Part shown: positions 45,359-54,377 of the stretch, one piece after another | Position numbering within the stretch: the stretch's first letter is position 1 | Layout of the letters: each line of letters begins with the position of its first letter | From: Streptomyces sp. Root1304 | GTDB lineage: Bacteria > Actinomycetota > Actinomycetes > Streptomycetales > Streptomycetaceae | DNA length: 64,000 nt | NCBI RefSeq assembly: GCF_001426405.1 | Contig: NZ_LMEP01000001.1 | Span: 249,241 to 313,240 of the forward strand | Direction of reading: 5' to 3' | The notes under the pieces: model-generated | What the model saw: the letters and a program-made list of their open reading frames with translations, nothing else | Told to the model about the DNA's origin: nothing | Database searches by the model: none | Program-made: the position numbers and the translations under genes

Positions 45359-45883
45359 GTGCGGATCACCCTGGAAGTCACCGGCCCCGAGGACCCGGCC
45401 GCCACCGGCGCGGCCGTGGAGCTGCGGACGTGGCTGCGCGGCGATCCCGCACTGCGCGACCGGGTCGAGCGCCTCGCCCCCGCTCCGCCGGTGGCCGCGC
45501 CGCAGGAGCCCGAGGAGCCGATGGAGCCGATGGGCGGCTTCGGCGAGATCGTCTCCCTCCTGCTGCAGCCGGGCGGCCTGACCGTCACCCTGGCCGCCGC
45601 CGTGGTGGCCTGGCTGCAGACCCGCCGGGGCAGCCAGACCGTGACGATCACCAGGCCGGACGGCACCCAGGTCGTCGTCACCTCGGAGGGCGTACGCGGG
45701 CTCACCCCGGAGAGCAGCGGGGAGCTGGCGGAACGGGTCGCGCGGGCACTCCAGGGCGGGACGGAACCAGCGGCCGAGGGCCAGACCTCCGGCGAGCAGG
45801 CGTCCGGGGCGCCGTCCGGCGAGCAGGCGTCCGGGACCTCCGGTGAGCAGGCCTCCGGCGGCCGGGACCCGGGACGTTCCTGA
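45359..45883 (+). CDS. EACC1-like effector-associated membrane protein, 174 aa
   Basis: The start RITLEVTGPEDPAATGAAVELRTWLRGDPALRDRVE, one transmembrane-like segment (about 73-88, GGLTVTLAAAVVAWLQ) and a following beta-rich stretch SQTVTITRPDGTQVVVTSEGV match the Effector-Associated Constant Component 1 family known from predicted bacterial conflict systems. The C-terminus repeats SGEQASG three times. GTG has GGAGGA 8 nt upstream. The stop is 3 nt before the caspase-STAND gene, so the pair is one operon. Confidence 0.82.
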   Translation: MRITLEVTGPEDPAATGAAVELRTWLRGDPALRDRVERLAPAPPVAAPQEPEEPMEPMGGFGEIVSLLLQPGGLTVTLAAAVVAWLQTRRGSQTVTITRPDGTQVVVTSEGVRGLTPESSGELAERVARALQGGTEPAAEGQTSGEQASGAPSGEQASGTSGEQASGGRDPGRS

Positions 45884-45886
45884 GCC

Positions 45887-48800
45887 GTGGCGGAGGGCCG
45901 GAAGGACCTGACGGGACCCGACTGTCACGCCGTCGTGGTCGGAACCGGCCGACAGGGCCCCGGTACGGGCCCGCGCCTCGCGGATCTGCCCAGCGCGGCG
46001 CACTCCGCCCGGGAGCTCGCCCGGCTGCTGCGCGAGCGCTGCGGCATGGCGGGCCGTGTCACCGAGGTCATCGACCCGGAGGGTCCGACCCAGGTCCTCG
46101 CGGCCGTCCGGGAGGCCGTCGAGCGGTCGGACGGCGGCGCCGTCCTGTTCTTCTTCGTGGGCCACGGCCTGCTCGGCCCGGGGCAGCAGCTCTATCTGGC
46201 CACCACCGGCACCACCCGTCCCGACGACACCGTCCACGCGGTGCCGTACGCCGAGGTCCGCCATCTGCTCGGGGACGCGGGCGCCCGCACGGTCGTCGTC
46301 CTGGACTGCTGCTTCTCGGGCCGGGCCGAGGCCGCACGGGGCCGGGCCCGTGTCTCCCCGTACGCCTCCGCCCGCCCGGACGGCAGTTTCCTGCTGGCCT
46401 CGGCGACGCACTACGCCGCCTCGTTCGCGCCCGTCGGGGAGGAGTACACGCTCTTCGGCGGCGAGCTGATCCGGCTCCTCTCGGAGGGTGACCCCGGCGG
46501 CCCCCGCTGGTTCACGCTCCACGACCTCTACCGGCTCCTCGACCGGCGCTTCCAGGGCGGCCCGGCCCGGCCGCACGCCGAAGGAGTGGCCCGCGCGGGC
46601 GATCTCGTCCTCACCCGGAACGCCGGATACCCCGAACATCATGAACACCCCGACCATCCCGAGCGGTCGCCGCAGGACGGGACGGAGACCGGAACCGGGG
46701 GCGGGCCTTGTCCGTACCCCGGCATGCGGTCGTTCCTGCCCGAGCAGCGCCCTCTCTTCTTCGGCCGCGAGGAGTTGGTGCGGCGTCTGACGGACCGGGT
46801 GACCGGCGGGGCGGCGGAGCACCCGGGGCCCGTCGTCCTGGTGGGTGCTTCGGGCGCCGGGAAGTCCTCGCTGCTCAGGGCCGGTCTCGTGGCGGAGGTC
46901 GAGGCGGACGGCACGGGCACGGCGGTCCTGGTCGACGGGCCGGGCGCCAGGCCCTTCCGCACCCTGGTCGACACCTGGTCGCAGGCGGTGGGGAGACCGT
47001 TCGCCGAGGTCGAACGGGAGCTGGGCGCGGGCCGGTTCGGCCCCGGCGGCCCGGACGTCCTCGTCATCGACCAGCTGGAGGAGATCTTCACCGAGTGCGA
47101 GGACCCCGAGGAGCGGGAGCTGTTCGTCCGGGCCGTGACCGGCGCCGACCCGACGGCCGCGCCCCGGATCGTCCTCGGTCTGCGCGCCGACTTCTACGGC
47201 CGGTGCCTGCGGGACGCGCGGCTCGCCCGGATCGTACGGGCCGGGCAGTTCACCGTCCCCGCGATGTCCGAGGCCGAACTGCGCGCCGCCGTCGAACGCC
47301 CGGCCGCGCACGCCGGGCTGGGCCTGGAGCCCGGTCTCGCCGACCACATGCTGCGCGAACTGAGCCGGGAGGCCGCCGTCGACGGCGACTCCGCCGCGCT
47401 GCCCTTCCTCGCCCACGCCCTCCAGCAGACCTGGACGCGGCGCCGCGGCACCCTGCTGACCTACGCCGGTTACGAGGCCTCCGGCGGCATCCGGGGTTCC
47501 GTGGCCCGGGTCGCGGACGCCCTCCACGACGCGCTCGACGACACCGGCCGGGCGCGGCTGCGCGCGCTCCTGCTGCGCATGGTGACGGTGGTGGACGCGG
47601 AGGGGCACGCGGCCAGACGACGCGTTCCGGTGCCGGAGGCCGTACCGGAGCCGGAGGAGGGACAGGAGCCGGCCGCGGAGGACCCGGACCGGGAACTGCT
47701 GCTCCGGCTGGCCGCCGCCCGGCTGGTGGTCCTGGACCGGGGCGAGGCCCAGCTGTGCCACGACTCCCTGCTCCACGGCTGGCCCAGGCTCCGCGGCTGG
47801 GTCCGCGACGACCTGGTCCGGCTCCTCGTCCGGCGCCGGGTCGGGGACGCGGCCGACACCTGGCACGAGGCGGGGCGGCCGAACAGCGGCCTGTACGGCG
47901 GGGACCAGCTGGCCACGGCGCGCTCGGTCCTCGACGACACAGGCTCGGGCGGTGCGGAAGGGGATACGGGCCCCGGGGGTACGGGCTCAGCGATGCGGCC
48001 CGTGGAGCGGGACTTCCTCCGGGCGGGCGCCCGGGTCCAGCGGCGTACCCGCCGCGTACTCGTCACCGGCGGGTCGGTCCTGGTCGCCCTGACGGTGCTC
48101 GCCGGGTTCTTCGGCGTACGGGCGACGGGCGCCGAGCGGCTCGCGAGGGCCCGGGAGGCGGTGGCCGTCGCCGACCGGCTGGCCGCCGAGGCGGACGCCC
48201 TGCGCGACCACGACCCGGCGACGGCGCTGCGGCTGAGCCTGGCCGCGTACCGCGAGGCCCGGACGGACCGGACCCGTTCCGCCCTGAACGCCTCCGCCCT
48301 CACCCGGCCCCAGGTGGAGCTGCCGGCGGAGGTGCGCGGGCCCGCGCTCGGGCTCGCCTACAGCGCGGACGGCAAGGTCGTCGCGGTCAGCCAGAACCCG
48401 CCGGGCGCGAAGGGCCGGGTCTCTCTCTGGGACGTCTCCCTGCCCGACGCGCCGGTCGCGAGCGCCGTCCTGACGCCGGACGGCACCGCGCCGATCGCCT
48501 TCGGGCCGCGCTCCCGGCTGCTCGCCGTGCTCGGCAAGGAGCGGCTGACGCTGTGGGACGTGGCCGATCCGAAGCACCCGAAGGAGGCCGGCGCGCTGCC
48601 GGTGCCCCGGGCCCAGGCGCTGTCGCTCACGTTCAGCCCCGACGGGCGCACCCTCGCCGGGGGCACCGAGGACGGGCGGCTGCGGCTGTGGGACGTGTCC
48701 GTGCCGTCCCTGCCCCGGCAGCTCCTGGACCGGCGCTTCGCGGGGTCCGCCGTCACGACGGTGGCGTTCCACCCCGGGGGGCGTTTTCTGGCCACGGGCA

Positions 48801-50539
48801 ACGGCATCGGCGAGGACGCGTCCGGGCGGCCGCGGGACGCGGAGGTGCGGCTCTGGGACGTCCGCGACCCGGCCCGCCCGAAGGACCGGCCGCCGGTCAC
48901 CGCCGCGACGGTGATGGCGCTCGCCTTCCACCCGAAGCGGGAGCTGTTGGTGGCGACCGGCGCGGACGGCCGGATGGCCTGGTGGACGGTCGCCGACGGC
49001 CCGCGCCTGGTACCGGTCCCGCCGAAGGACGAGTTCGAGAACAGCTGGGGCCGGGGCGAGGGTCTGCCCGCGCTGAGCTTCAGCCCCGACGGCGAGACCC
49101 TCGCGGCGGCGGCGAACTCGGCCGTGAGCGGCGCGGCCAAGGTCCGGGCGGTCGGCGCGCTGAGCGGCGACGAACTCCTCTCCTCGGCCGCGGAGCTGGG
49201 GACCCTGCCGGGCGGGGAGCCGTCCCAGTCGGTCGCGTACCGCCCCGACGGCGCGTACCTCGCCGTGGGGGACCTCGGCGGCGGCGTACGGCTGTGGCCG
49301 AAGCGGGCACCCGCGCCCGCCCTCCGGGGCAGTGTGACGACCGATGTCGCGGGGGCCTCGCCGTACAGCCCCGACGGGAAACTGGTCCTCACCACCGAGG
49401 TCGGGCGGGGGACTCGGGACCGGGTGACCAGGGTGTGGGACCTGAGCACGGCGGACACGGCGAAGGCGCGGCCTCCCCGGCTGCGGTTCACCCTGCCCGC
49501 GGGGTGGGAGGCGCGGGCCTTCCTGCGCGGGCGGGACCGGCCGCTGCTGCTGTCCCACCGCTGGAACACGGCGACCGGGGAGCACACCTTCCGGGTCTGG
49601 GACATCGGCGGGGAGGGACCGCCGGTGGCGGGCGGGGAGATTCCGGTGCGGCGGGCCGACGACCCCCGGGTCGCCGTGTCCTCGGACGGCGCCCTGCTGG
49701 TGATCGGCACCGGGAGCGATTCCGTCGCGGAGATCTGGGACCTCCGGGACCCGCTGAAGCCGGTGCGGCGCCAGGAGATCGCGGTGGCGCCCTCGTACGA
49801 GCAGCGGAGCATGGTCTTCCTGGGCTCCCGGATCCTGGCGACCGTCGAGGACGACGGCGAGGGGCGTCTCGTCGATCTGCGGCTCTGGGACCTCGCCGAC
49901 CCCTCGCGCCCCTACCGGATCCCGGAGCCGCTCCGGCGGGCCGCCGTAGGCTCGGCCCTCTATCTCCCCGGCGCCAGGACGCTGTTCACCGACGACACCG
50001 TCCAGAACGCCCGGCTCTGGGACCTGGCGGACCCCCGGCACCCGAAGCTCGCCCTGAAGCTCCCGGCGGCTCCGGGCGGGTACTGGCCGGCCGGCGGGGA
50101 CCTCCTGGCGACCACGCTCCAGGACGGCACCGTACGGCTCTGGGACACGGGTGAGCTGCTGCGGAAGTCCGCTCCGGAGCCCCGGCACGTCATGCGCTTC
50201 GCCCGGGAGATCACCGAGATCGAGGTCACCCCGGACGGCAGCCGGGTCATCACCGGTGAGCCGTACCGGATCTGGGACGTGGGCCCCGACGGCCGCTGGC
50301 TCACTCCGGCGGTCGCCGACCTCCCGGAGGCCCGGACGATCACCCTGCTGCCGAGGGGGTCGCCGTACGTCCTGGCGGCGGCGCGGCCGACCGACACCCC
50401 CGCCGGGGACCTCACGTACCTCGTCGATCTCGATTCCGACCGGCTCTACGCCCTGCTGTGCGCGACCCATCCGCTGAGCGTCGATCCGGAGCGGTGGAAG
50501 AGCCTCTTCCCGCACCTGGAACCCCGCGCTTCCTGCTGA
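45887..50539 (+). CDS. Caspase-like protease / STAND ATPase / WD40 protein, 1550 aa
   Basis: Residues 1-250 form a caspase-like (C14) protease: His in FFFVGHGLLG (about 91) and Cys in VVLDCCFSGRA (about 140). A STAND-type NTPase follows, starting PYPGMRSFLPEQRPLFFGREE (about 283), with Walker A VGASGAGKSSLLRAG (about 317) and Walker B VLVIDQLEEIF (about 391). A transmembrane helix is at about 724-745. The last 750 residues hold about a dozen WD-type blades ending in repeats such as LWDVADPKHP, LWDLADPSRP and LWDLADPRHP. The plan fits a sensor propeller that triggers a protease; the ligand and targets are unknown. GTG is coupled to the EACC1-like gene. Confidence 0.93.
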   Translation: MAEGRKDLTGPDCHAVVVGTGRQGPGTGPRLADLPSAAHSARELARLLRERCGMAGRVTEVIDPEGPTQVLAAVREAVERSDGGAVLFFFVGHGLLGPGQQLYLATTGTTRPDDTVHAVPYAEVRHLLGDAGARTVVVLDCCFSGRAEAARGRARVSPYASARPDGSFLLASATHYAASFAPVGEEYTLFGGELIRLLSEGDPGGPRWFTLHDLYRLLDRRFQGGPARPHAEGVARAGDLVLTRNAGYPEHHEHPDHPERSPQDGTETGTGGGPCPYPGMRSFLPEQRPLFFGREELVRRLTDRVTGGAAEHPGPVVLVGASGAGKSSLLRAGLVAEVEADGTGTAVLVDGPGARPFRTLVDTWSQAVGRPFAEVERELGAGRFGPGGPDVLVIDQLEEIFTECEDPEERELFVRAVTGADPTAAPRIVLGLRADFYGRCLRDARLARIVRAGQFTVPAMSEAELRAAVERPAAHAGLGLEPGLADHMLRELSREAAVDGDSAALPFLAHALQQTWTRRRGTLLTYAGYEASGGIRGSVARVADALHDALDDTGRARLRALLLRMVTVVDAEGHAARRRVPVPEAVPEPEEGQEPAAEDPDRELLLRLAAARLVVLDRGEAQLCHDSLLHGWPRLRGWVRDDLVRLLVRRRVGDAADTWHEAGRPNSGLYGGDQLATARSVLDDTGSGGAEGDTGPGGTGSAMRPVERDFLRAGARVQRRTRRVLVTGGSVLVALTVLAGFFGVRATGAERLARAREAVAVADRLAAEADALRDHDPATALRLSLAAYREARTDRTRSALNASALTRPQVELPAEVRGPALGLAYSADGKVVAVSQNPPGAKGRVSLWDVSLPDAPVASAVLTPDGTAPIAFGPRSRLLAVLGKERLTLWDVADPKHPKEAGALPVPRAQALSLTFSPDGRTLAGGTEDGRLRLWDVSVPSLPRQLLDRRFAGSAVTTVAFHPGGRFLATGNGIGEDASGRPRDAEVRLWDVRDPARPKDRPPVTAATVMALAFHPKRELLVATGADGRMAWWTVADGPRLVPVPPKDEFENSWGRGEGLPALSFSPDGETLAAAANSAVSGAAKVRAVGALSGDELLSSAAELGTLPGGEPSQSVAYRPDGAYLAVGDLGGGVRLWPKRAPAPALRGSVTTDVAGASPYSPDGKLVLTTEVGRGTRDRVTRVWDLSTADTAKARPPRLRFTLPAGWEARAFLRGRDRPLLLSHRWNTATGEHTFRVWDIGGEGPPVAGGEIPVRRADDPRVAVSSDGALLVIGTGSDSVAEIWDLRDPLKPVRRQEIAVAPSYEQRSMVFLGSRILATVEDDGEGRLVDLRLWDLADPSRPYRIPEPLRRAAVGSALYLPGARTLFTDDTVQNARLWDLADPRHPKLALKLPAAPGGYWPAGGDLLATTLQDGTVRLWDTGELLRKSAPEPRHVMRFAREITEIEVTPDGSRVITGEPYRIWDVGPDGRWLTPAVADLPEARTITLLPRGSPYVLAAARPTDTPAGDLTYLVDLDSDRLYALLCATHPLSVDPERWKSLFPHLEPRASC

Positions 50540-50562
50540 CCGCGCGGGGCGTCGGGCGCCGG

Positions 50563-51939
50563 TCACGCGCGGCGCAGGAACACGGCCGAGGTGAGGGCCC
50601 CGGCCACCACGATCGCCGCGTTGACCAGTACCGCCAGGCCGATGCCGTCGAGGAGTACGGGGGTGGTGACGACCACCGCGCTCATGATCGGGGTGCCCAT
50701 GGTGATGCCGATCTGCTGGGTCATGGTCGCGAGGCCCGTCGCCGTGCCCTGTTCGTGGTCGGGGATGCCCGAGGTGGCGGTGACCATGAAGCCGACGATG
50801 GCGAGCATGTTGCCGACGCCGCCCGCGAAGGTCGCGGCGAGCAGCAGCCAGAGGCTGCCCCGGTCGTCGCCGAGGCCGTAGAGGGCGAGGGTCGCGGCGG
50901 CCTGGAGGAGGCCGCCGGCGACGAGGGCCGTACGGGCTCCGAAGCGGGCGATGAAGCGGGAGGCGCCCACCCCGCCGAGGACCGTGCCCGCGCCGAGGAC
51001 GCCGAAGGAGAGGCCGGCGGCGAGCGGGGAGAAGCCCAGCACGTCCTGGAGGTAGAGCGTCATCAGGAAGACCAGGGAGGTCTCGGTGACGAAGGCGACG
51101 AGCCCGGCGAGGTTGCCCCAGACGACGGTGCGGCGGGTGAGGATCCGTACCGGTACGAGGGGTGACGCGGCCCGCCGCTCCACCAGCACGAACGCGATGA
51201 GCAGCGCGGCGCCGACAGGCAGGGCCCACGGCTCGGCGGTCAGCCCGTAGACGAGGGCGAGGAGGCCGCCGGTGACGGTGATCGCGCCGGGCACGTCGAG
51301 GCGGGGGCGGACGGCGGGGCGGCTCTCCTTGAGGACGGCGGGGGCGACGAGGAGGACGGCGAGGGCCACCGGCACGTTGACGAGGAACGCCCAGCGCCAG
51401 GAGAGCAGGTCGGTGAGGACGCCGCCGAGGATCGCGCCGGTGGTGAAGCCGGCGGACATGAGGGCGCCGTTGAGGCCGAGCGCCCGTGCTCGCAGCGGGC
51501 CCTCCGGGAAGGACGAGGTGAGCAGGGAGAGCGCGGCGGGGGTGACGGCGGCGGTGGCGAGGCCCTGGGCGACGCGGGCGGCCATCAGGAGTTCCGGGCC
51601 GGTGGCGAGGCCGCCGGCGAGGGAGGCGATCCCGAGCAGCGCCATGCCGCCGAGGAAGACGCGGCGGCGTCCGACGAGGTCGGCGACGCGCCCGAAGAGG
51701 AGGGTGAAGCCCGCGGCGGCGAGGGCGAAGGCGGTGGCGATCCACTGGAGGCCGCCGAGGGTGAAGCCGAGTCCCTGGCCGATGACGGGCAGGGCGACGT
51801 TCAGGATCGAGAAGTCGACGGCCAGCATGAACTGGGCGACGAGGAGGACGACGAGGACCAGCCGCATACGGCCGGTCATCCGGGTGTCCGGGGCGCCGGT
51901 CGTGGCCGGTGCGGTGGTGGGGAGATCCAGGGCAACCAT
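50563..51939 (-). CDS. MFS drug-efflux transporter, 14-TM DHA2 type, 458 aa
   Basis: Many hydrophobic helices with the DHA2 motifs: LDFS-like AVDFSILNVALPVIG in helix 1, GRVADLVGRRRVF (motif A, about residue 82), LMAARVAQGLATAAVTPAALSLL and motif C-like GAILGGVLTDLLSWRWAFLVNVP. Likely proton-coupled multidrug export. ATG has AAGGGG upstream. Divergent from the TetR gene and probably repressed by it. Confidence 0.94.
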   Translation of the reverse strand: MVALDLPTTAPATTGAPDTRMTGRMRLVLVVLLVAQFMLAVDFSILNVALPVIGQGLGFTLGGLQWIATAFALAAAGFTLLFGRVADLVGRRRVFLGGMALLGIASLAGGLATGPELLMAARVAQGLATAAVTPAALSLLTSSFPEGPLRARALGLNGALMSAGFTTGAILGGVLTDLLSWRWAFLVNVPVALAVLLVAPAVLKESRPAVRPRLDVPGAITVTGGLLALVYGLTAEPWALPVGAALLIAFVLVERRAASPLVPVRILTRRTVVWGNLAGLVAFVTETSLVFLMTLYLQDVLGFSPLAAGLSFGVLGAGTVLGGVGASRFIARFGARTALVAGGLLQAAATLALYGLGDDRGSLWLLLAATFAGGVGNMLAIVGFMVTATSGIPDHEQGTATGLATMTQQIGITMGTPIMSAVVVTTPVLLDGIGLAVLVNAAIVVAGALTSAVFLRRA

Positions 51940-51950
51940 GCGCGTGACCC

Positions 51951-52015
51951 CTTAATGGGAGAATGGTTCCGTTAAGATGTCCCGTACCGTAGCAGAGTCG
52001 AAGGCGTTAATGGAA
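51951..52015. promoter_or_regulatory. TetR operator cluster between MFS and TetR genes
   Basis: CTTAATGG (51951-51958) and CCGTTAAG (51969-51976) form an inverted repeat with one internal mismatch. TTAATGGAA (52007-52015) is a third half-site, inverted relative to TTCCGTTAA (51967-51975). They flank both start codons. Confidence 0.6.
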
Positions 52016-52645
52016 CAGGAGACCCGTTTGACCGAGAGCCAGCCGGCCTCGCCCGGCACCGTGCGCCCCGGCGGCCGCACCGCGAAGGTCCGCAGAGCCG
52101 TCCTCGACGCGACCCTGGACGCCCTCGCCGACACCGGCTTCCACACCCTGAACATGGACGGGATCGCCGCGGCCGCCGGCGTCGGCAAGACCACCGTCTA
52201 CCGCCGCTGGGGCTCCCCCGTAGGCCTCGTCACCGACCTCCTGCACGACATGGCCGAGCAGTCCCTGCCCGCCTCCGACACCGGCAGCCTCCCGGGTGAC
52301 CTGCGGGCCAACGCCGAACTCGTCCGCGCCACCCTCACCGACCCCCGGATGGGAGCCGTCTTCCGCGCCGTCATCGCCGCGGCCGGCTGCGACGAGGAGT
52401 GCGCCCGCGCCCTCGGCGCCTTCTACCGGACCCGGCTCGGCGAGTGGGCGCCCGTCGTCACCAGGGGCGCCGCGCGCGGCGAGGTCCCGGCCGGGACCGA
52501 CCCGGCCGAGCTGCTCCGCGCCGTCTCCGCGCCGCTCTACTACCGCTTCGCGGTCACCCGGGAGGAGCTGACCGGGGCCGTCGCGGAGCGGGCCGTCGCG
52601 GCGGCGCTCGCGGCCGCCCGGGACGGGGTGTTCCTCCCCGAATAG
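52010..52645 (+). CDS. TetR family repressor, 211 aa
   Basis: N-terminal TetR helix-turn-helix ([32 protein letters not shown], about 38-70) and a ligand domain of the TetR_C type ending [14 protein letters not shown] at 52010 is preferred, with GAAGG 6 nt upstream; the in-frame ATG at 51977 has no site and overlaps the operator. Divergent control of the MFS exporter is the standard arrangement. Confidence 0.92.
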   Translation: MEQETRLTESQPASPGTVRPGGRTAKVRRAVLDATLDALADTGFHTLNMDGIAAAAGVGKTTVYRRWGSPVGLVTDLLHDMAEQSLPASDTGSLPGDLRANAELVRATLTDPRMGAVFRAVIAAAGCDEECARALGAFYRTRLGEWAPVVTRGAARGEVPAGTDPAELLRAVSAPLYYRFAVTREELTGAVAERAVAAALAAARDGVFLPE

Positions 52646-52665
52646 TCCTTCGGCACCGGGGCGCC

Positions 52666-52681
52666 TGAGTATCCGTACTCA
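52666..52681. promoter_or_regulatory. TGAGTA-N4-TACTCA palindrome, copy 2
   Basis: TGAGTATCCGTACTCA is the centre of a near-perfect 15-bp hairpin (52657-52671 with 52676-52690, one mismatch). It could be a terminator for the TetR gene or an operator 36 nt upstream of the 42-aa gene. Confidence 0.55.
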
Positions 52682-52716
52682 GGCGTCCCGGCCGCCCCGG
52701 CCGCAGGATCGGAGGC

Positions 52717-52845
52717 ATGTTGTGGTCCGACCCGAAGAATCAGCCGCCGAAGTTCATGCGCGACATGCAGGAGAGACTCCGCCGCGCGGGCGTCCTGCTG
52801 GCGCTCGCGATGGTGGTGGCGATGATCGTGGTCGGCGCCCGCTGA
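52717..52845 (+). CDS. Tiny single-pass membrane protein, 42 aa
   Basis: [23 protein letters not shown] is a charged cytoplasmic N-terminus followed by one transmembrane helix ([19 protein letters not shown]). GGAGG lies almost directly before ATG. Size, sequence start and position before maf recall the small Streptomyces morphogenic membrane protein MmpB; I recall this without certainty and leave the symbol empty. Confidence 0.72.
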   Translation: MLWSDPKNQPPKFMRDMQERLRRAGVLLALAMVVAMIVVGAR

Positions 52846-52889
52846 GCCGTCGGCGCGAACGGGCCCCCACGACTGGCTACGCTTCCCCC

Positions 52890-53495
52890 ATGACTGCTGA
52901 TCCGCGCCGCGTCGTGCTCGCCTCCGCCTCCCCCGCCCGGCTCGGTCTGCTCCGGCAGGCCGGCCTCGACCCCGAGGTGATCGTGAGCGGGGTCGACGAG
53001 GACAAGGTGCACGCCCCGACCCCGGCCGAGCTCGCGCTCGCCCTCGCGGAGGCCAAGGCCGCCCATGTGGCCGCCCGGCCCGAGGTGTTCGGCGCCCTGG
53101 TGATCGGCTGCGACTCGGTCCTCGAACTCGACAAGCAGGCCCTCGGCAAGCCCGCCGACGCCGAGGAGGCCACCGCCCGCTGGAAGGCGATGCGCGGCCG
53201 CGTCGGCATCCTGCAGACCGGTCACTGCGTGTACGACACGGCCGCCAAGCGCTTCGAGTCGGCGACGGCCTCCACCGTGGTCCGCTTCGGCGAGCCGACG
53301 GACGAGGAGATCGCGGCGTACGTGGCGAGCGGCGAACCGCTGCACGTGGCGGGCGCGTTCACCCTCGACGGGCGCTCGGCGCCCTTCATCGACGGCATCG
53401 ACGGTGACCCGGGCAATGTGATCGGCCTGTCGCTGCCGCTGCTGCGCACGCTGCTCGCGAAGCTGGACGTCCGGATCACCGACCTCTGGACCTGA
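52890..53495 (+). CDS. maf: Maf-like nucleoside-triphosphate pyrophosphatase, 201 aa
   Basis: Hydrolyses non-canonical or modified nucleotides. [39 protein letters not shown] and [29 protein letters not shown] are diagnostic. TACGCT (52878-52883) is 6 nt before ATG and the spacer is TCCCCC, so leaderless transcription is likely. Confidence 0.94.
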   Translation: MTADPRRVVLASASPARLGLLRQAGLDPEVIVSGVDEDKVHAPTPAELALALAEAKAAHVAARPEVFGALVIGCDSVLELDKQALGKPADAEEATARWKAMRGRVGILQTGHCVYDTAAKRFESATASTVVRFGEPTDEEIAAYVASGEPLHVAGAFTLDGRSAPFIDGIDGDPGNVIGLSLPLLRTLLAKLDVRITDLWT

Positions 53496-53516
53496 GAGCC
53501 CCGCGCGGCCGACGGG

Positions 53517-53993
53517 TCACGCCGCCGCCGGGAGCTCCCCCTGGGGTCCGGCAGCGGCCCCGTCGCCCTTCCCGCCGTCCCCGCCGTCGCCCTTCCCGCC
53601 GTCCTTCCTGTCGTACGCCACCAGCGTGAGCACGATCAGGCCGAGGACGGCGACCAGGAAGGCGAAGGCCCCCCAGCCGATCAGCCCCACCGCGACCGCG
53701 CCGAGCACCCCGTGCACGATCGCGCAGCCGATGAGCAGGCCCCGGCCGAAGCGGCCGGGCCGGCGGTCGCGGACGCCCGCGACGAGGGCGACCAGGGCGC
53801 AGAGGACGAGCGCGGCGCCGGAGACGATGCCGAGCACCCAGGTGCCGGTGGACATCGCGTCGGGGTCCATGCCGTCGAGGGACATCGACTGGGCCTTCAC
53901 GAACCGCGCCATCACCGCGTTGATCACGACGATCCCGGGCGCTTCGAGGAGCAGCACCGCCGCCGTCACGAGAGCTATCGGTCTGCGGGCCAC
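53517..53993 (-). CDS. Four-helix membrane protein of unknown function, 158 aa
   Basis: Hydrophobic helices at about 7-25, 50-72, 85-105 and 108-125 (PIALVTAAVLLLEAPGIVVI, WVLGIVSGAALVLCALVALVAG, LIGCAIVHGVLGAVAVGLIGW), then a Lys/Asp/Gly repeat tail (KDGGKGDGGDGGKGDG). GTG at 53993 has CAGGGGG 8 nt upstream. Conserved neighbour of maf and accA2; role unknown. Confidence 0.85.
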   Translation of the reverse strand: MARRPIALVTAAVLLLEAPGIVVINAVMARFVKAQSMSLDGMDPDAMSTGTWVLGIVSGAALVLCALVALVAGVRDRRPGRFGRGLLIGCAIVHGVLGAVAVGLIGWGAFAFLVAVLGLIVLTLVAYDRKDGGKGDGGDGGKGDGAAAGPQGELPAAA

Positions 53994-54377
53994 CTCGGCC
54001 ACCCCCTGCACACGACTGTTACCGACAGTACGATCGACAGCGCGAAGGCTACTGGCCGGTAAACCCCTGGACAAGAGTGCGGACACGCCGGGCGAAGGCG
54101 GTCCGCCCGGCGGCGGCCCGGCAAAGAATCACCGGGCCATTCGTAGGGACTCCACAAAGAAACCCGAATGGCGACTGGCCGCACGAACAGAGACCTGCGC
54201 CACACCTCGGAGCTACTGTGCCGTAAAGGAACCCTGCGTACCGTGGTGCGACAAGGGAATTCACGACCCGAGCAGGCCCGGGGTCACGCTCCGTGTGGGC
54301 AAGCTCACCACTGGGGACGGGTCGAAAGGCCGTGTCGGCAGTCCCTAAACTCAGCTTGTTTCAAGGAGGGAGCCATC
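53994..54377. other. 384-bp gap between membrane protein and accA2
   Basis: No convincing coding frame. ACTGT-TACCG-ACAGT (54015-54029) is an inverted repeat upstream of the membrane protein. A lower-GC stretch lies at 54125-54180. TAAACT at 54346-54351 may be a -10 for accA2, but no matching -35 is clear. AAGGAGGG before the accA2 start is its ribosome site. Confidence 0.5.

Noticed and set aside
47987..51745. Minus-strand open frame of 1252 codons
   Set aside because: It covers parts of the caspase-STAND gene on the other strand and an alternate frame of the MFS gene.
51977..52009. Upstream ATG start for the TetR gene
   Set aside because: No ribosome site and the codons overlap operator half-sites; ATG 52010 has GAAGG at proper spacing.
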